64,000 nt of DNA from assembly GCF_900156735.1 (NCBI RefSeq), contig NZ_FTOL01000003.1, positions 124,001-188,000 of the forward strand, read 5' to 3'. The notes below the pieces were generated by a model. That model saw nothing but the letters and a program-made list of their open reading frames with translations. It was not told the origin of the DNA and ran no database searches. Positions 42,989 through 51,355 of this stretch are shown here, piece after piece; within the stretch, counting starts at the first letter, position 1; the number at the start of each line of letters is the position of its first letter. The DNA comes from Chryseobacterium ureilyticum (GTDB lineage Bacteria > Bacteroidota > Bacteroidia > Flavobacteriales > Weeksellaceae). Position numbers and translations under genes: made by a program.

Positions 42989-43435
42989 TTATATGTCCAA
43001 TAACCTTCTATGATAATTGATTTGCCCTAAATGATAGTCTAAATGAGCAATCAGGTGAATCAGAAAATAATCTGTAGTCATTGTATCCTCAAAGACAATA
43101 AGCGGATATTCCTTTTTCAGATCTTCTTCATTTAATTGTGGGAGTACAGAATCTATCATTTTTATAGTTGCTTCAATTTTTTCTATCAATTCTGTTCTTG
43201 GAATATCTTTTAATGAAAATTCAAGCTCCCGATGCCTTACATAACCCGTATTTCCAAGTTGTGCCCCTATAAAATGATTAAGATTTCCAATTAAGTGAAG
43301 GCAGAGATTTCCTGCAGAATTGGAAATATTCTTATCAAGCTTCCAAAGATTTTCTTCGTTTTGATAAGCTTCGATTTCAGTTTTTAATTTATTTAAATCC
43401 CTATCATAAAGAGATTTTAATGATTCTGTTATCAT
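42989..43435 (-). CDS. DinB-superfamily protein (DUF1572-like)
   Basis: 148 aa from ATG 43435. A four-helix bundle with the metal-binding histidines of the DinB/YfiT fold: NLCLHLIGNLNHFIGAQLGNTG and HLIAHLDYHLGQINYHRRLL. Such proteins are putative thiol-dependent transferases or hydrolases of unknown substrate. The in-frame ATG 69 nt upstream adds a non-conserved leader. Same orientation as the DUF885 peptidase just upstream (71-nt gap). Confidence 0.82.
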   Translation of the reverse strand: MITESLKSLYDRDLNKLKTEIEAYQNEENLWKLDKNISNSAGNLCLHLIGNLNHFIGAQLGNTGYVRHRELEFSLKDIPRTELIEKIEATIKMIDSVLPQLNEEDLKKEYPLIVFEDTMTTDYFLIHLIAHLDYHLGQINYHRRLLDI

Positions 43436-43506
43436 TGTGATTGTTTTTATGGTAAGTTTATTCAATAAAAAATGGGACAATGTAATGCCCCATTTATGTA
43501 TCAATA

Positions 43507-45303
43507 TTATTTTTGTTTTTTAGCCCAAAGCTCCATCTTTCTGTTCAAAACATCCAATGGAAGGCATCCCTGGCTTAATACTTCATCATGGAAGCTTGCC
43601 AGATTAAATTTATTTCCAAGTTCTTTCTGATATTTTTCTCTAAGTTCTCGGATTCTTAAAGACCCGATTTTATATCCTAAAGCCTGCCCCGGCATTGCCA
43701 TATATCGTTCTACTTCAGCTACACCAGCTGCTTCGTCATAAGAAATATTACTTAGGAAATACTTAATAGCTTCCTCTCTTGTCATTTTTCCCGTATGTAA
43801 ACCTGTATCCACAACCAGTCTTACTGCTCTCAGCATCTGATCACTCAGGTATCCCATTTTTTGATAAGGATCAGTATACAATCCAAACTCAGGACCTAAA
43901 GTCTCACAATAATGTGCCCAGCCTTCACCATAGGCACCAAACCAACCGAATCTCATGAACTTTGGAAGCTTTGTATTCTCCTGTTGTAAAGAAACCTGAT
44001 AATGATGTCCTGGAATAGCTTCATGTAGGAAAAGAGATTCCATTCCTGAAGTCACATTGAACTTGGTAGGGTCTGGAAGAGGTACATAGAAAATTCCTGC
44101 TCTTTTTCCATCCGGAGTTCCCGGAATATATTCAGCACTGGCACTTGCTTCTCTAAATTTTTCTGTTTGTCTGATCTCGAATTTTGTTTTCGGAGTTACA
44201 TTAAACATTGTTTTCAGTTTCGGTGTGATCTTAGTCAGAATGCTGTTGAATCCATCTAAAACCTCTTTTGAAGTTTTATAAGTCATTGCCTTTGGATCAG
44301 TTTTTACAAAAGTGATAAACTCTTCCAATGTTCCCTTAAAGCCAACCTGCTGCTTTACTTTTTCCATCTCTGCGCGAAGCATTGCTACTTGCTGCAATCC
44401 GATTTTATTGATTTCTTCAGGAGATTTCTTCGTAGTCGTCCAGTTTTTTACATAATAGCCGTAAATTTCATTTCCATTGGGAAGACTGTTGTACCCATCG
44501 GTATCACGTCCTTTTGGTAAATATTCTTTTTCCAGGAAAGCTCCCATTTTGGTATAAGCCGGAATGATTTTTTTCGTGATAGCTTCTTTATAAAGAGTAG
44601 AAAACTTATCCTTTTGAGCCTGAGTAAAGTTTTTTGGAAAACTCTTTATAGGTCCATAGAATATGTTTTTATCCATATCTGAAGTTGTAATTTCCTCAGC
44701 TTTCATTTGAGGAATCATTTTGACGATCAGTTTTTTAGGAAGAACAATTTTATTATTAATCCCTTCACGGAAATTTTCTGTAGCGGCATCCATCCATTCC
44801 GGAAACTTCTCCATTCTTTTCAGCCAGTCACTGTAATCTTTTTCAGTTTTGAAAGGTTGGCTTCCCTGTCCGCTTCCATATAAAGGAAAATTTAAAGGAA
44901 GACCTCCAAATTGCGTAAAAGGAATATATTCCGGATGATAGGCATAGGCTTCAATTTTATCTTTCAATGTATAATCCAGAACGTCATATACTACCTTATC
45001 ATCATCAGAAAGAGATTTATAATCTACATTTTCCAATTGCTTCTGTACAGAATTGTAAAAAGCAACCTCTCCTGAGATGAAATCTTTATCAATATTGATG
45101 GGTAACTGGTCATTGTATCTTGTATCTCCTTGAGAAGTAGCATCTAAAGGATAGAGTTTAAGATACTGCTCATAATAATTGGATGCAATAGAATCCAGGT
45201 TGGTAGGAGTCACCTTGGTAAGGGGAGAATCGGATTTTTTGCACGAGGCAAGACCGATCATTAATCCTAGTCCCAGAATACTTTTCGAGATAATACTTTT
45301 CAT
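43507..45303 (-). CDS. DUF885 family lipoprotein, putative metallopeptidase
   Basis: 598 aa from ATG 45303. Lipoprotein signal ILGLGLMIGLASCKK (lipobox Cys). DUF885 proteins are zincin-like peptidases: FLHEAIPGHHYQVSL supplies HE-x-x-GHH, and GWFGAYGEGWAHYCETLG a downstream Glu. AAGVAEVERYMAMPGQALGYKIG is a further conserved stretch. It is probably an outer-membrane or periplasmic peptidase. An in-frame ATG 54 nt upstream would mask the signal peptide and is rejected. Confidence 0.88.
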   Translation of the reverse strand: MKSIISKSILGLGLMIGLASCKKSDSPLTKVTPTNLDSIASNYYEQYLKLYPLDATSQGDTRYNDQLPINIDKDFISGEVAFYNSVQKQLENVDYKSLSDDDKVVYDVLDYTLKDKIEAYAYHPEYIPFTQFGGLPLNFPLYGSGQGSQPFKTEKDYSDWLKRMEKFPEWMDAATENFREGINNKIVLPKKLIVKMIPQMKAEEITTSDMDKNIFYGPIKSFPKNFTQAQKDKFSTLYKEAITKKIIPAYTKMGAFLEKEYLPKGRDTDGYNSLPNGNEIYGYYVKNWTTTKKSPEEINKIGLQQVAMLRAEMEKVKQQVGFKGTLEEFITFVKTDPKAMTYKTSKEVLDGFNSILTKITPKLKTMFNVTPKTKFEIRQTEKFREASASAEYIPGTPDGKRAGIFYVPLPDPTKFNVTSGMESLFLHEAIPGHHYQVSLQQENTKLPKFMRFGWFGAYGEGWAHYCETLGPEFGLYTDPYQKMGYLSDQMLRAVRLVVDTGLHTGKMTREEAIKYFLSNISYDEAAGVAEVERYMAMPGQALGYKIGSLRIRELREKYQKELGNKFNLASFHDEVLSQGCLPLDVLNRKMELWAKKQK

Positions 45304-45416
45304 TTTCAGAATCTTTATGATAACAAAAGTAAGTATTATTGGGAGATTCATACCCATTGGCAGTATTGATTTTAAAAAATAATTTTCAAAATCCTTTTCA
45401 CATTAAATCAATTTTT

Positions 45417-45424
45417 TATCTTTG
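45417..45424 (+). promoter_or_regulatory. -7 promoter box (TATCTTTG) for the 45473 gene
   Basis: Exact TAnnTTTG 49 nt before the ATG at 45473. Confidence 0.5.
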
Positions 45425-45472
45425 TCTAAAACGTTTAACAATCATATTATTACAGTTCTTTTTTAAGGAAAA

Positions 45473-45934
45473 ATGAAAGGGATTTTAAAAATTTACCATC
45501 CGGACGAAACGCTAAAATACAATATTAGAAATACTTATTGTAAAGCAGTTTACAGTAACCAGCAACATTTTTTAGAAGTTGAAATTATAACGGATGACAG
45601 TTTGGATCACGTGGATGATGATTCATTACAGTACAACTTTCCTCAGCTTTCACTTGAGGTCTTCGATTTCCCTATAGATACGGCGGAAATAGAAGGAAAA
45701 ACATTCAAAATCAATGATTCTGATGAAGACTCCTATACAGAGGTAGACCTTTTTGATGATGAAGATGCCTATGTCTATGATAATGAGCTTCTTTTTGAGA
45801 AAAACGAAGAAGGCGAGCTTCAGGTAATCTGGAAGGGAACCATTGACGATTTCTACACAGGATCAGATACGCCGATTCCGTTTAGGTTAAAATGTGAATT
45901 CGGACAGGATGATATTGAGGTAGACGAAGAGTAA
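45473..45934 (+). CDS. Conserved acidic protein of unknown function
   Basis: 153 aa, very rich in Asp/Glu, with no signal peptide. Predicted mainly beta-strands (MKGILKIYHPDETLKYNIRN, LSLEVFDFPIDTAEIEGKTFKI, QVIWKGTIDDFY, PFRLKCEFG). I do not recognise a family. It stands alone behind its own promoter and precedes the exbB operon by 176 bp. Confidence 0.75.
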   Translation: MKGILKIYHPDETLKYNIRNTYCKAVYSNQQHFLEVEIITDDSLDHVDDDSLQYNFPQLSLEVFDFPIDTAEIEGKTFKINDSDEDSYTEVDLFDDEDAYVYDNELLFEKNEEGELQVIWKGTIDDFYTGSDTPIPFRLKCEFGQDDIEVDEE

Positions 45935-46072
45935 GAACAGTCTCCCATCTTTTTATAAAATCAAATTTCTTTTCAAAATTTCTTTTTGGAAAGAAATTTG
46001 CTGTTTGCTAATTCTAACAAAATTTATGTTGTTTTTAAGCAATTTTTAAGATATCAATTCATAATATTCCAC

Positions 46073-46080
46073 TACATTTG
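46073..46080 (+). promoter_or_regulatory. -7 promoter box (TACATTTG) for exbB-exbD-tonB
   Basis: Exact TAnnTTTG 31 nt before the exbB ATG. No Fur-like palindrome is evident nearby. Confidence 0.55.
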
Positions 46081-46110
46081 TCGTTGAAACTTTAATAAAA
46101 TTCACATTTA

Positions 46111-46815
46111 ATGCTGTTAACGGAACTTTCTCAGATTTTATTTGCACAAATCACTACGCCTGCAGTTGCCGCAGACAATTTAGAATTTTCATTTTGGAAA
46201 ATCATGTTCCACGGAGGAGCTTTCGCTAAAATAGTGATGGCGACCGTATTATTGCTAGGCGTATTTTCCCTGTATCTGTTTTTCGAAAGGTTTTTCTTTA
46301 TTAAAAGACTTACATCAAAGACAGATTCAAACTTCATGAATAATATTGAAGACTTTATCAAAGAAGGGAAGATAGAAGCAGCGGCTGACTATTGTAAAAC
46401 ACAAAACTCTCCCGAAGGAAGAATTCTGGAAAAAGGAATTTCAAGACTTGGGCGTCCTGTTTCTGATATTGTAAGTGCTATGGAATCACAGGCACAGGTA
46501 GAAGTTGCCAATATGGAAAAAAACCTGAATCTTTTGGCGGTAGTTCCAAGTATTGCACCGATGTTGGGACTTTTGGGAACCGTAATCGGGATGATTATTG
46601 CGTTCTTCAACCTATCTCATGCGACAGGATCTTTCTCTCCAAAAACACTTTCTGAAGGTATTTATACTGCGTTGGGACAAACGGCGGTAGGTCTTGCAGT
46701 GGCAATTCCTGCGAATTTCTGTTACAATATTCTTTTGACAAGAATTGACAAATTTGTATTGAAGGCACAGAATATGTCTGGAGAATTTTTAGATCTTATC
46801 AATAAACCTTTATAA
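46111..46815 (+). CDS. exbB: ExbB/TolQ/MotA proton-channel protein
   Basis: 234 aa inner-membrane protein with three helices: IVMATVLLLGVFSLYLFFERF, LNLLAVVPSIAPMLGLLGTVIGMIIAFF and TALGQTAVGLAVAIPANFCYNILL. The last two hold the channel-lining Thr and small residues typical of ExbB. It uses the proton gradient to energise TonB for outer-membrane receptors such as the one at 15755. First gene of the exbB-exbD-tonB operon (12- and 23-nt gaps). Confidence 0.93.
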   Translation: MLLTELSQILFAQITTPAVAADNLEFSFWKIMFHGGAFAKIVMATVLLLGVFSLYLFFERFFFIKRLTSKTDSNFMNNIEDFIKEGKIEAAADYCKTQNSPEGRILEKGISRLGRPVSDIVSAMESQAQVEVANMEKNLNLLAVVPSIAPMLGLLGTVIGMIIAFFNLSHATGSFSPKTLSEGIYTALGQTAVGLAVAIPANFCYNILLTRIDKFVLKAQNMSGEFLDLINKPL

Positions 46816-46827
46816 ATCTTTCTTAAG

Positions 46828-47226
46828 ATGAAAATTCAAAGAAGAAATAAAGCAAATCCGGAATTCAGTTTAGCAGCGATGACAGATGTTATCCTGTTGA
46901 TGCTGATCTTCTTTATGATCACATCTTCAGCAGCCAATCAGAGTGCTATTGATGTGAATCTGCCTAAAGCCGGAGCTGTGGATGATAATATTCCAAATCC
47001 TGTCATCGTAAGTATTAAGCCGGACGGATCTTACTTTGTAGATGATAATCCTGTGAATAAAGGTGAACTGGAGCAGATTATTGTAGATAAATTAACCAAT
47101 CAGGCTAATAAGTCTTTCACGATCAGAGCGGACGAAAATACGATGCATAAAGATGTAGTTTTCGCAATGGAAATCGCTGAAAAACATAAGTTTAACATTG
47201 CGATAGCAACCGTTAAGGATAAATAA
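46828..47226 (+). CDS. exbD: ExbD/TolR-family protein
   Basis: 132 aa. Single N-terminal membrane helix with the functional Asp in LAAMTDVILLMLIFFMITSSA, then the periplasmic domain (SAIDVNLPKAG, PVIVSIKPDGSYFVDDNPV, KSFTIRADENTMHKDVVFAMEIAEKHKF). It is the proton-carrying partner of ExbB. Confidence 0.94.
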   Translation: MKIQRRNKANPEFSLAAMTDVILLMLIFFMITSSAANQSAIDVNLPKAGAVDDNIPNPVIVSIKPDGSYFVDDNPVNKGELEQIIVDKLTNQANKSFTIRADENTMHKDVVFAMEIAEKHKFNIAIATVKDK

Positions 47227-47249
47227 TAAATAGTAAGAATCATTTTCAG

Positions 47250-48140
47250 ATGAGAAGCTATACAGCAAACAAAAACGAAGAAAACCGAGACAGGATAAAG
47301 AGTGCTTTACTTTCTATTCTGATTTGGTGTGCTATTTTGCTTTTTGTTTTTTATTATAAACTAAAACCAGAACTGGATAAAGAACCAGAAGTGGTTACTA
47401 CAATGCTTGTGAATTTCGGGGATAACAGAAACGGAAATGGAGTTGAAGAGCCAGCCGAACAGCCAGGAAGTTTAGCTGCCGCTACAGAAGAAGTTACTCC
47501 AGACCCGGTAGAGGTACCAGCTCCTGAAACGAAAACAGAAATCAAACCGGAACCTGTTCCCATACCTGAGCCCAAGAAAGTAGAAGTTAAAGAAAAGGTT
47601 GTTACAGGAAACAGTTCAAAAAATACAGTTCCTAAAAAGGAAGAGTCTAAAAAAGCTGAAAAGAAAGAAGCTACAAGTACAAGTGCTTCTAAAAATACTA
47701 AAAAGGCAGGTGCTACTACTGCCAATTCCAAAACAGGAAACGGAGACGGAAAAGGGAATGCAGCCATAGGAAATCTAATCAAAGGAAGAGGAACAAAAGC
47801 CGGTAGCCAGGGAACTGGTGAAGGGATCGGTAATGCGGGAGATCCTTTAGGAGGCGATGGAAATGGTGACAGTAAAGTAGGAATTGACAGAAAACTGGTT
47901 GGATATATTCCAGGTACAATGGGAAGAGGAGGAGCACAGCCATCTCACAGTTGTACAGCGAGTGGATCTATTACCGTTGCTTATACAGTAGATAAAGCAG
48001 GAAATGTAGTGTCAGCGAGAAGAGCTGGAGGAGTTTCAGATCCTTGTGTGGCATCTACCTCTGTAGCATGGGTGAAGAAATATGTAAAGGCAGAGAAAGC
48101 CAACGTGTCTTCTACCGGAAGTTATAAAATTACATTCTAA
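47250..48140 (+). CDS. TonB-like energy transducer
   Basis: 296 aa. N-terminal membrane anchor (SALLSILIWCAILLFVFYY), a Pro/Glu/Lys-rich spacer (PEPVPIPEPKKVEVKEK), a Lys/Ser/Thr then Gly/Asn-rich stretch (residues ~150-215), and a C-terminal domain beginning GAQPSHSCTASGSITVAYTVDKAGNVVSARR, which resembles the TonB C-terminal beta-alpha-beta fold. Two cysteines there (SHSC, DPC) may pair in the periplasm. It transmits ExbBD energy to TonB-dependent receptors. Confidence 0.85.
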   Translation: MRSYTANKNEENRDRIKSALLSILIWCAILLFVFYYKLKPELDKEPEVVTTMLVNFGDNRNGNGVEEPAEQPGSLAAATEEVTPDPVEVPAPETKTEIKPEPVPIPEPKKVEVKEKVVTGNSSKNTVPKKEESKKAEKKEATSTSASKNTKKAGATTANSKTGNGDGKGNAAIGNLIKGRGTKAGSQGTGEGIGNAGDPLGGDGNGDSKVGIDRKLVGYIPGTMGRGGAQPSHSCTASGSITVAYTVDKAGNVVSARRAGGVSDPCVASTSVAWVKKYVKAEKANVSSTGSYKITF

Positions 48141-48147
48141 AAATATA

Positions 48148-48174
48148 AAAGCACTTTACTCAAGTGCTTTTTTT
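48148..48174. terminator. Terminator shared by the tonB operon and the 48156 gene
   Basis: Stem AAAGCACTT/AAGTGCTTT with a 5-nt loop and a T-run. It overlaps the last codons of the converging minus-strand gene. Confidence 0.8.
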
Positions 48175-48548
48175 AATTCGTTGATTCTGTTAATCACAGG
48201 AAGTGCAAATATTCCGCTGGTTTGGAGATACAGCTCATAAAACGCTTTTGCTTTATCCTGAAAGTCTTTATTTTGCGCCTCTCTGCTCTTAAAGTAGAAA
48301 AGGTTTCCAAGCATTTCATAATAGTCTTTACGATCTCTTTCCTGTCTTTCATTCACAAGGGCAATCATATCTTCCTTAGACATTGAGGATACTTCTGTGA
48401 AATTCATTTTGAAAATATCTCTCATTAAAGTATCAAAATCTAGCTCCTTCTGCATTAAACTTTCTTCCGGTTTATCCAGAATAAGTTTCTCCAGTGCCTG
48501 GCTTAGCTGGCGTATAAGTCTTAATGTAAATTCTTTATCTGTAATCAT
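48156..48548 (-). CDS. Helical protein of unknown function
   Basis: 130 aa, all-alpha, cytoplasmic, with no motif I recognise (EFTLRLIRQLSQALEKLI, DFDTLMRDIFKMNF, DYYEMLGNLFYFKSREAQNKDF, KAFYELYLQTSGIFALPVI). The C-terminal helices have TPR-like spacing. It may correspond to DUF6483, but I am not certain. A heptanucleotide repeat array lies just upstream of its start. Confidence 0.65.
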   Translation of the reverse strand: MITDKEFTLRLIRQLSQALEKLILDKPEESLMQKELDFDTLMRDIFKMNFTEVSSMSKEDMIALVNERQERDRKDYYEMLGNLFYFKSREAQNKDFQDKAKAFYELYLQTSGIFALPVINRINELKKALE

Positions 48549-48561
48549 AATGGGTAATTTT

Positions 48562-48648
48562 GTTGCTAGTTGCTAGTTGCTAGTTGCTAGTTGCTAGTTG
48601 CTAGTTGCTAGTTGCTAGTTGCTAGTTGCTAGTTGCTAGTTGCTAGTT
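48562..48648. repeat. Heptanucleotide tandem array (GTTGCTA)12
   Basis: Twelve perfect copies of the 7-bp unit GTTGCTA (48562-48645) plus a partial GTT. It lies between the 48156 gene (14 nt from its start codon) and the end of the four-helix-bundle gene. One inverted copy of the unit, AACTAGCAACT, sits on the other side of that gene at 49042-49052. Confidence 0.95.
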
Positions 48649-48654
48649 ATTGGG

Positions 48655-49020
48655 TTATGTACGCCAATTTAGCTGAACGTATTTTATAAAGTTATTTATT
48701 TTTCCTCCTAATAAGTTGTATTGTTCAGATTTCTCTTTAAATTTTGGGCTCAATTCTGGGTAAAGCCTTGTGATTTTTGATAAGTGACATACAGTTTCAT
48801 CACAACTTGCCTGAGAGTATGTCAGGAATTTAATAAAATCTCCTTTATAGTTATTTCTTCCATAGCCTTCTGCAATATTTGTAACAACTGAGTCTGCTGA
48901 ACGCCTTAATTGACTGCCAAGTTCATATAGTTCATACTTTGGTAGTTGCAGTGACAGTTGATGTGTTTCAATAAACAATTCAAAAGCAATATTGTAAATA
49001 TCAAGTTTGTTGTAGCTCAT
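48655..49020 (-). CDS. Four-helix-bundle protein (S23/IVS family)
   Basis: 121 aa. LDIYNIAFELFIETHQLSLQLPKYELYELGSQLRRSADSVVTNIAEGYGR is diagnostic of the four-helix-bundle family found inside 23S rRNA intervening sequences and related to the Avd protein of diversity-generating retroelements; FIKFLTYSQASCDET completes it. Here it stands free of rRNA. It is bracketed by GCTAGTT-type repeats: the 7-bp array downstream and an inverted copy upstream, hinting that gene and repeats move or evolve together. Function unknown. Confidence 0.88.
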   Translation of the reverse strand: MSYNKLDIYNIAFELFIETHQLSLQLPKYELYELGSQLRRSADSVVTNIAEGYGRNNYKGDFIKFLTYSQASCDETVCHLSKITRLYPELSPKFKEKSEQYNLLGGKINNFIKYVQLNWRT

Positions 49021-49041
49021 ATATCATTTTTTAGTGGTAAA

Positions 49042-49052
49042 AACTAGCAACT
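49042..49052. repeat. Inverted single copy of the heptanucleotide unit
   Basis: AACTAGCAACT is the reverse complement of AGTTGCTAGTT in the array at 48562. It lies 22 nt upstream of the four-helix-bundle start codon, so the gene is flanked by inverted copies. Confidence 0.8.
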
Positions 49053-49069
49053 GACAACCAGGAACCAAA

Positions 49070-50473
49070 TTATGCAAAGAATAAATAAGCCAACGCAATA
49101 GAAGTAATGATACCGACTAAATCGGCAAGAAGCATAGCAATTACAGTGTATCTTGTATTTTTAACAGCTACAGCCCCAAAATATACTGCAATGACATAAA
49201 ACGTAGTATCTGAGCTTCCTTGAAGTACCGCAGCAAGTTTACCCTGAAAACTATCTGCCCCGAAAGTTGCCATAGTGTCTACCATCATTCCTCTGGCTCC
49301 TGAACCTGATAAAGGCTTAATGAGAGCAGTGGGAAGACCGTCTACAAATCTTGGATCAAGACTGGCTATATTGGCAATCCATTTCATCCCGTCAATAATA
49401 ACATCAAAAACACCTGATGTTCTCAACAGAGAAATAGCGATCAGCATTCCAACCAGATAAGGAATAATCTTTACACAGGTTGTAAAACCTTCTTTAGCAC
49501 CTTCAATAAAGGCATCAAAAACATTGATCTTTTTATAAACAGCACCAAGTACAATGGCAAGGAAAATAAAGAGAATAAGACCATTACTTAATACTTTACT
49601 GAAATCATCAAGTTCGTCTTTGCTCAATTGTACAAGATAGACTACCAATAACCCTATAATTGCTGAAATTCCTCCTACATAAGCAATAACAACCGGACGA
49701 AGAAGATTGATCTTTTGGTAAAGAGATACAATAATCATCGCTGCCAATGTTGCGGAAAAAGTGGCAATCATACAAGGCAGGAAAATATCAGTAGGTGTTT
49801 TAGAACCCATTGATGCCCTGATAGCAATGATAGATACAGGAATCAGCGTCATTCCTCCTGCATGGAGACACAGGAACATAATCTGTGAATTGCTGGCAGT
49901 ATCTTTATTAGGGTTTAAAGTCTGAAGACTTTCCATTGCTTTTAATCCGAATGGAGTAGCTGCATTATCCAATCCCAGAAGATTAGCGCTGAAATTCATC
50001 AACATGTGCCCAAAAGCCGGGTGATTTTTTGGAATATCAGGAAATAATTTTGAGAAAAAAGGTTGAATCAAACGACTCAAAAGATTAATTCCACCTGCTT
50101 TTTCAGCAATACTCATGAATCCCATGAATAAAGTCATGATTCCAATTAATCCAAGACATATTTTTACTGCGGTTTCTGAAGTTCCGATAACACCATCTGC
50201 TTCCTGAACACGGTAAACTGCTACATTTTGTTTTAAAGAATCTGTTTTATAATGAATTCTGCTGTCTGCAAAATCATTTTTCTTCATCAGGCTGTCTTTT
50301 ATGACAGGAGAAAGGGAGCTCATTGGCTGAGACACAATTTTCACGGTATCACCGCCTTTTCCTACCACCATATCATTGAAGATGGTTTTGTAATGGCTTG
50401 ATGAAATATATTTTATACTGGCAATGGCAATGGCAATGATAATGAAAGCCGACCAAATTCTGCTGAGAACCAT
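49070..50473 (-). CDS. SpmA-SpmB fusion, nucleoside-recognition (Gate) domain membrane protein
   Basis: 467 aa with about ten hydrophobic helices. The first half matches SpmA (LSRIWSAFIIIAIAIA, NFSANLLGLDNAATPFGLKAMESLQ, CLHAGGMTLIPVSIIAIR) and the second half SpmB (FIEGAKEGFTTCVKIIPYLVGMLIAI, LPTALIKPLSGSGARGMMVDTM, GSSDTTFYVIAVYFGAVAVK). These two genes are separate in spore formers. The substrate is unknown; Gate domains are transporter-like. An inserted periplasmic segment lies at residues ~30-95. Confidence 0.9.
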   Translation of the reverse strand: MVLSRIWSAFIIIAIAIASIKYISSSHYKTIFNDMVVGKGGDTVKIVSQPMSSLSPVIKDSLMKKNDFADSRIHYKTDSLKQNVAVYRVQEADGVIGTSETAVKICLGLIGIMTLFMGFMSIAEKAGGINLLSRLIQPFFSKLFPDIPKNHPAFGHMLMNFSANLLGLDNAATPFGLKAMESLQTLNPNKDTASNSQIMFLCLHAGGMTLIPVSIIAIRASMGSKTPTDIFLPCMIATFSATLAAMIIVSLYQKINLLRPVVIAYVGGISAIIGLLVVYLVQLSKDELDDFSKVLSNGLILFIFLAIVLGAVYKKINVFDAFIEGAKEGFTTCVKIIPYLVGMLIAISLLRTSGVFDVIIDGMKWIANIASLDPRFVDGLPTALIKPLSGSGARGMMVDTMATFGADSFQGKLAAVLQGSSDTTFYVIAVYFGAVAVKNTRYTVIAMLLADLVGIITSIALAYLFFA

Positions 50474-50790
50474 TTGATTGATTTAATTGTTTAAACTTAT
50501 CAAAAATACTTTAAACCACAAAAGCTACAAAAGAATTAAGCATTTAAGTTTTTGAGTAGTGACGTGAATTCTGTTGATAATGGTTTCAAGCTTTTGAAAA
50601 TCATTTGTTTTTAACGCAAAGTTCGCAATGATTTATTTTATGATGTAGATTTTCCGTTCGCAGCGGCGTTAGCACTTAGCAAAGAACACTAATTAGAGCA
50701 CGTTGCTGAATGAAATGCCTTAGCGCTCAAAAAATATGCATAAAGCTTAATAACTTCTCTGCGTATTCTTCGCGGTTGAAATATAAAATA
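50474..50790. repeat. 317-bp intergenic region of degenerate repeat-like sequence
   Basis: No gene. It contains phrases such as ACCACAAAAGCTACAAAAG, AACGCAAAGTTCGCAATG, TTCTCTGCGTATTCTTCGCGG and GCCTTAGCGCTC that resemble degenerate dispersed intergenic repeats of the CAAAGTTCGCAAAG style common in flavobacteria. Identity cannot be checked here. Confidence 0.4.
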
Positions 50791-51300
50791 TTACTCTTCT
50801 AAATAAACAAGATATCCTTCAAAATCATCATCCAGATTTTTTAAAACTTTAGCGTCATTCATCTTTTTTACTAATCCATCTACAAAGAAGCTTTTTTCGA
50901 AGAATTGGCGGTGGATTCCAGGCAAAAGCTCCATGAAATAATCCATTCCAAGTTTATTGTTGTGAAGATCCATTTTGGTTTCCAGCGGTTTGTTTGGAAA
51001 CAGTTCTTCGTGGAGATCGGTCATTCTTTTGCAGAAGTCTAATGCTTTTTCAGGAGAAGAAACCTTACAGCAATACATCATAATAAAGCAGCACCAAAGG
51101 GCATGTCTGAAAGCATTTCCAATTCCGTTATTGGAGGCTGTTGCGGGGAATTTTGTCTGTGCAATCGTGAATGCTTTTACGGTAGCATGAAAACTCAGTA
51201 TGGCAAAAAGAGGATGGGGAAGAACCAACGACAAAAGACGCATGATCTTCTTAAAGCTCATACTTCTGATGGTATTGAAAAAAATCTTAACAGTTCTCAT
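50791..51300 (-). CDS. Protein of unknown function (DUF6973-like)
   Basis: 169 aa from ATG 51300. A hydrophobic N-terminal third (LLSLVLPHPLFAILSFHATVKAF) is followed by the conserved core NGIGNAFRHALWCCFIMMYCC, then TDLHEELFPNKPLETKMDLHNNKLGMDYF, in which His and Asp residues recur (RHA, DLHEE, DLHNN). The pattern could bind a metal. I associate it with DUF6973 but without certainty. The accD terminator lies in its 5' region, so it needs its own promoter there or reads through. Confidence 0.7.
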   Translation of the reverse strand: MRTVKIFFNTIRSMSFKKIMRLLSLVLPHPLFAILSFHATVKAFTIAQTKFPATASNNGIGNAFRHALWCCFIMMYCCKVSSPEKALDFCKRMTDLHEELFPNKPLETKMDLHNNKLGMDYFMELLPGIHRQFFEKSFFVDGLVKKMNDAKVLKNLDDDFEGYLVYLEE

Positions 51301-51302
51301 AA

Positions 51303-51334
51303 ATAAAAAATCTCTCCCCAATTAGAGAGAGATT
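51303..51334 (-). terminator. Terminator after accD
   Basis: Minus strand: stem AATCTCTC/GAGAGATT with a 10-nt loop and a following T-run (TTTTTATTT). Confidence 0.8.
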
Positions 51335-51355
51335 GTATTGTTTTCGTTACAGTTG

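Noticed and set aside
47354..47782. 142-aa minus-strand frame opposite tonB
   Set aside because: Its Ser/Val/Pro-rich sequence mirrors the Lys/Glu/Gly-rich spacer of the TonB-like protein on the other strand.
48562..48648. Tandem array considered as a CRISPR-like repeat
   Set aside because: The unit is only 7 bp with no spacers, and there are no cas genes; it is a simple tandem repeat.
48655..49020. Avd component of a diversity-generating retroelement
   Set aside because: No reverse transcriptase, template repeat or variable repeat is visible in the window.
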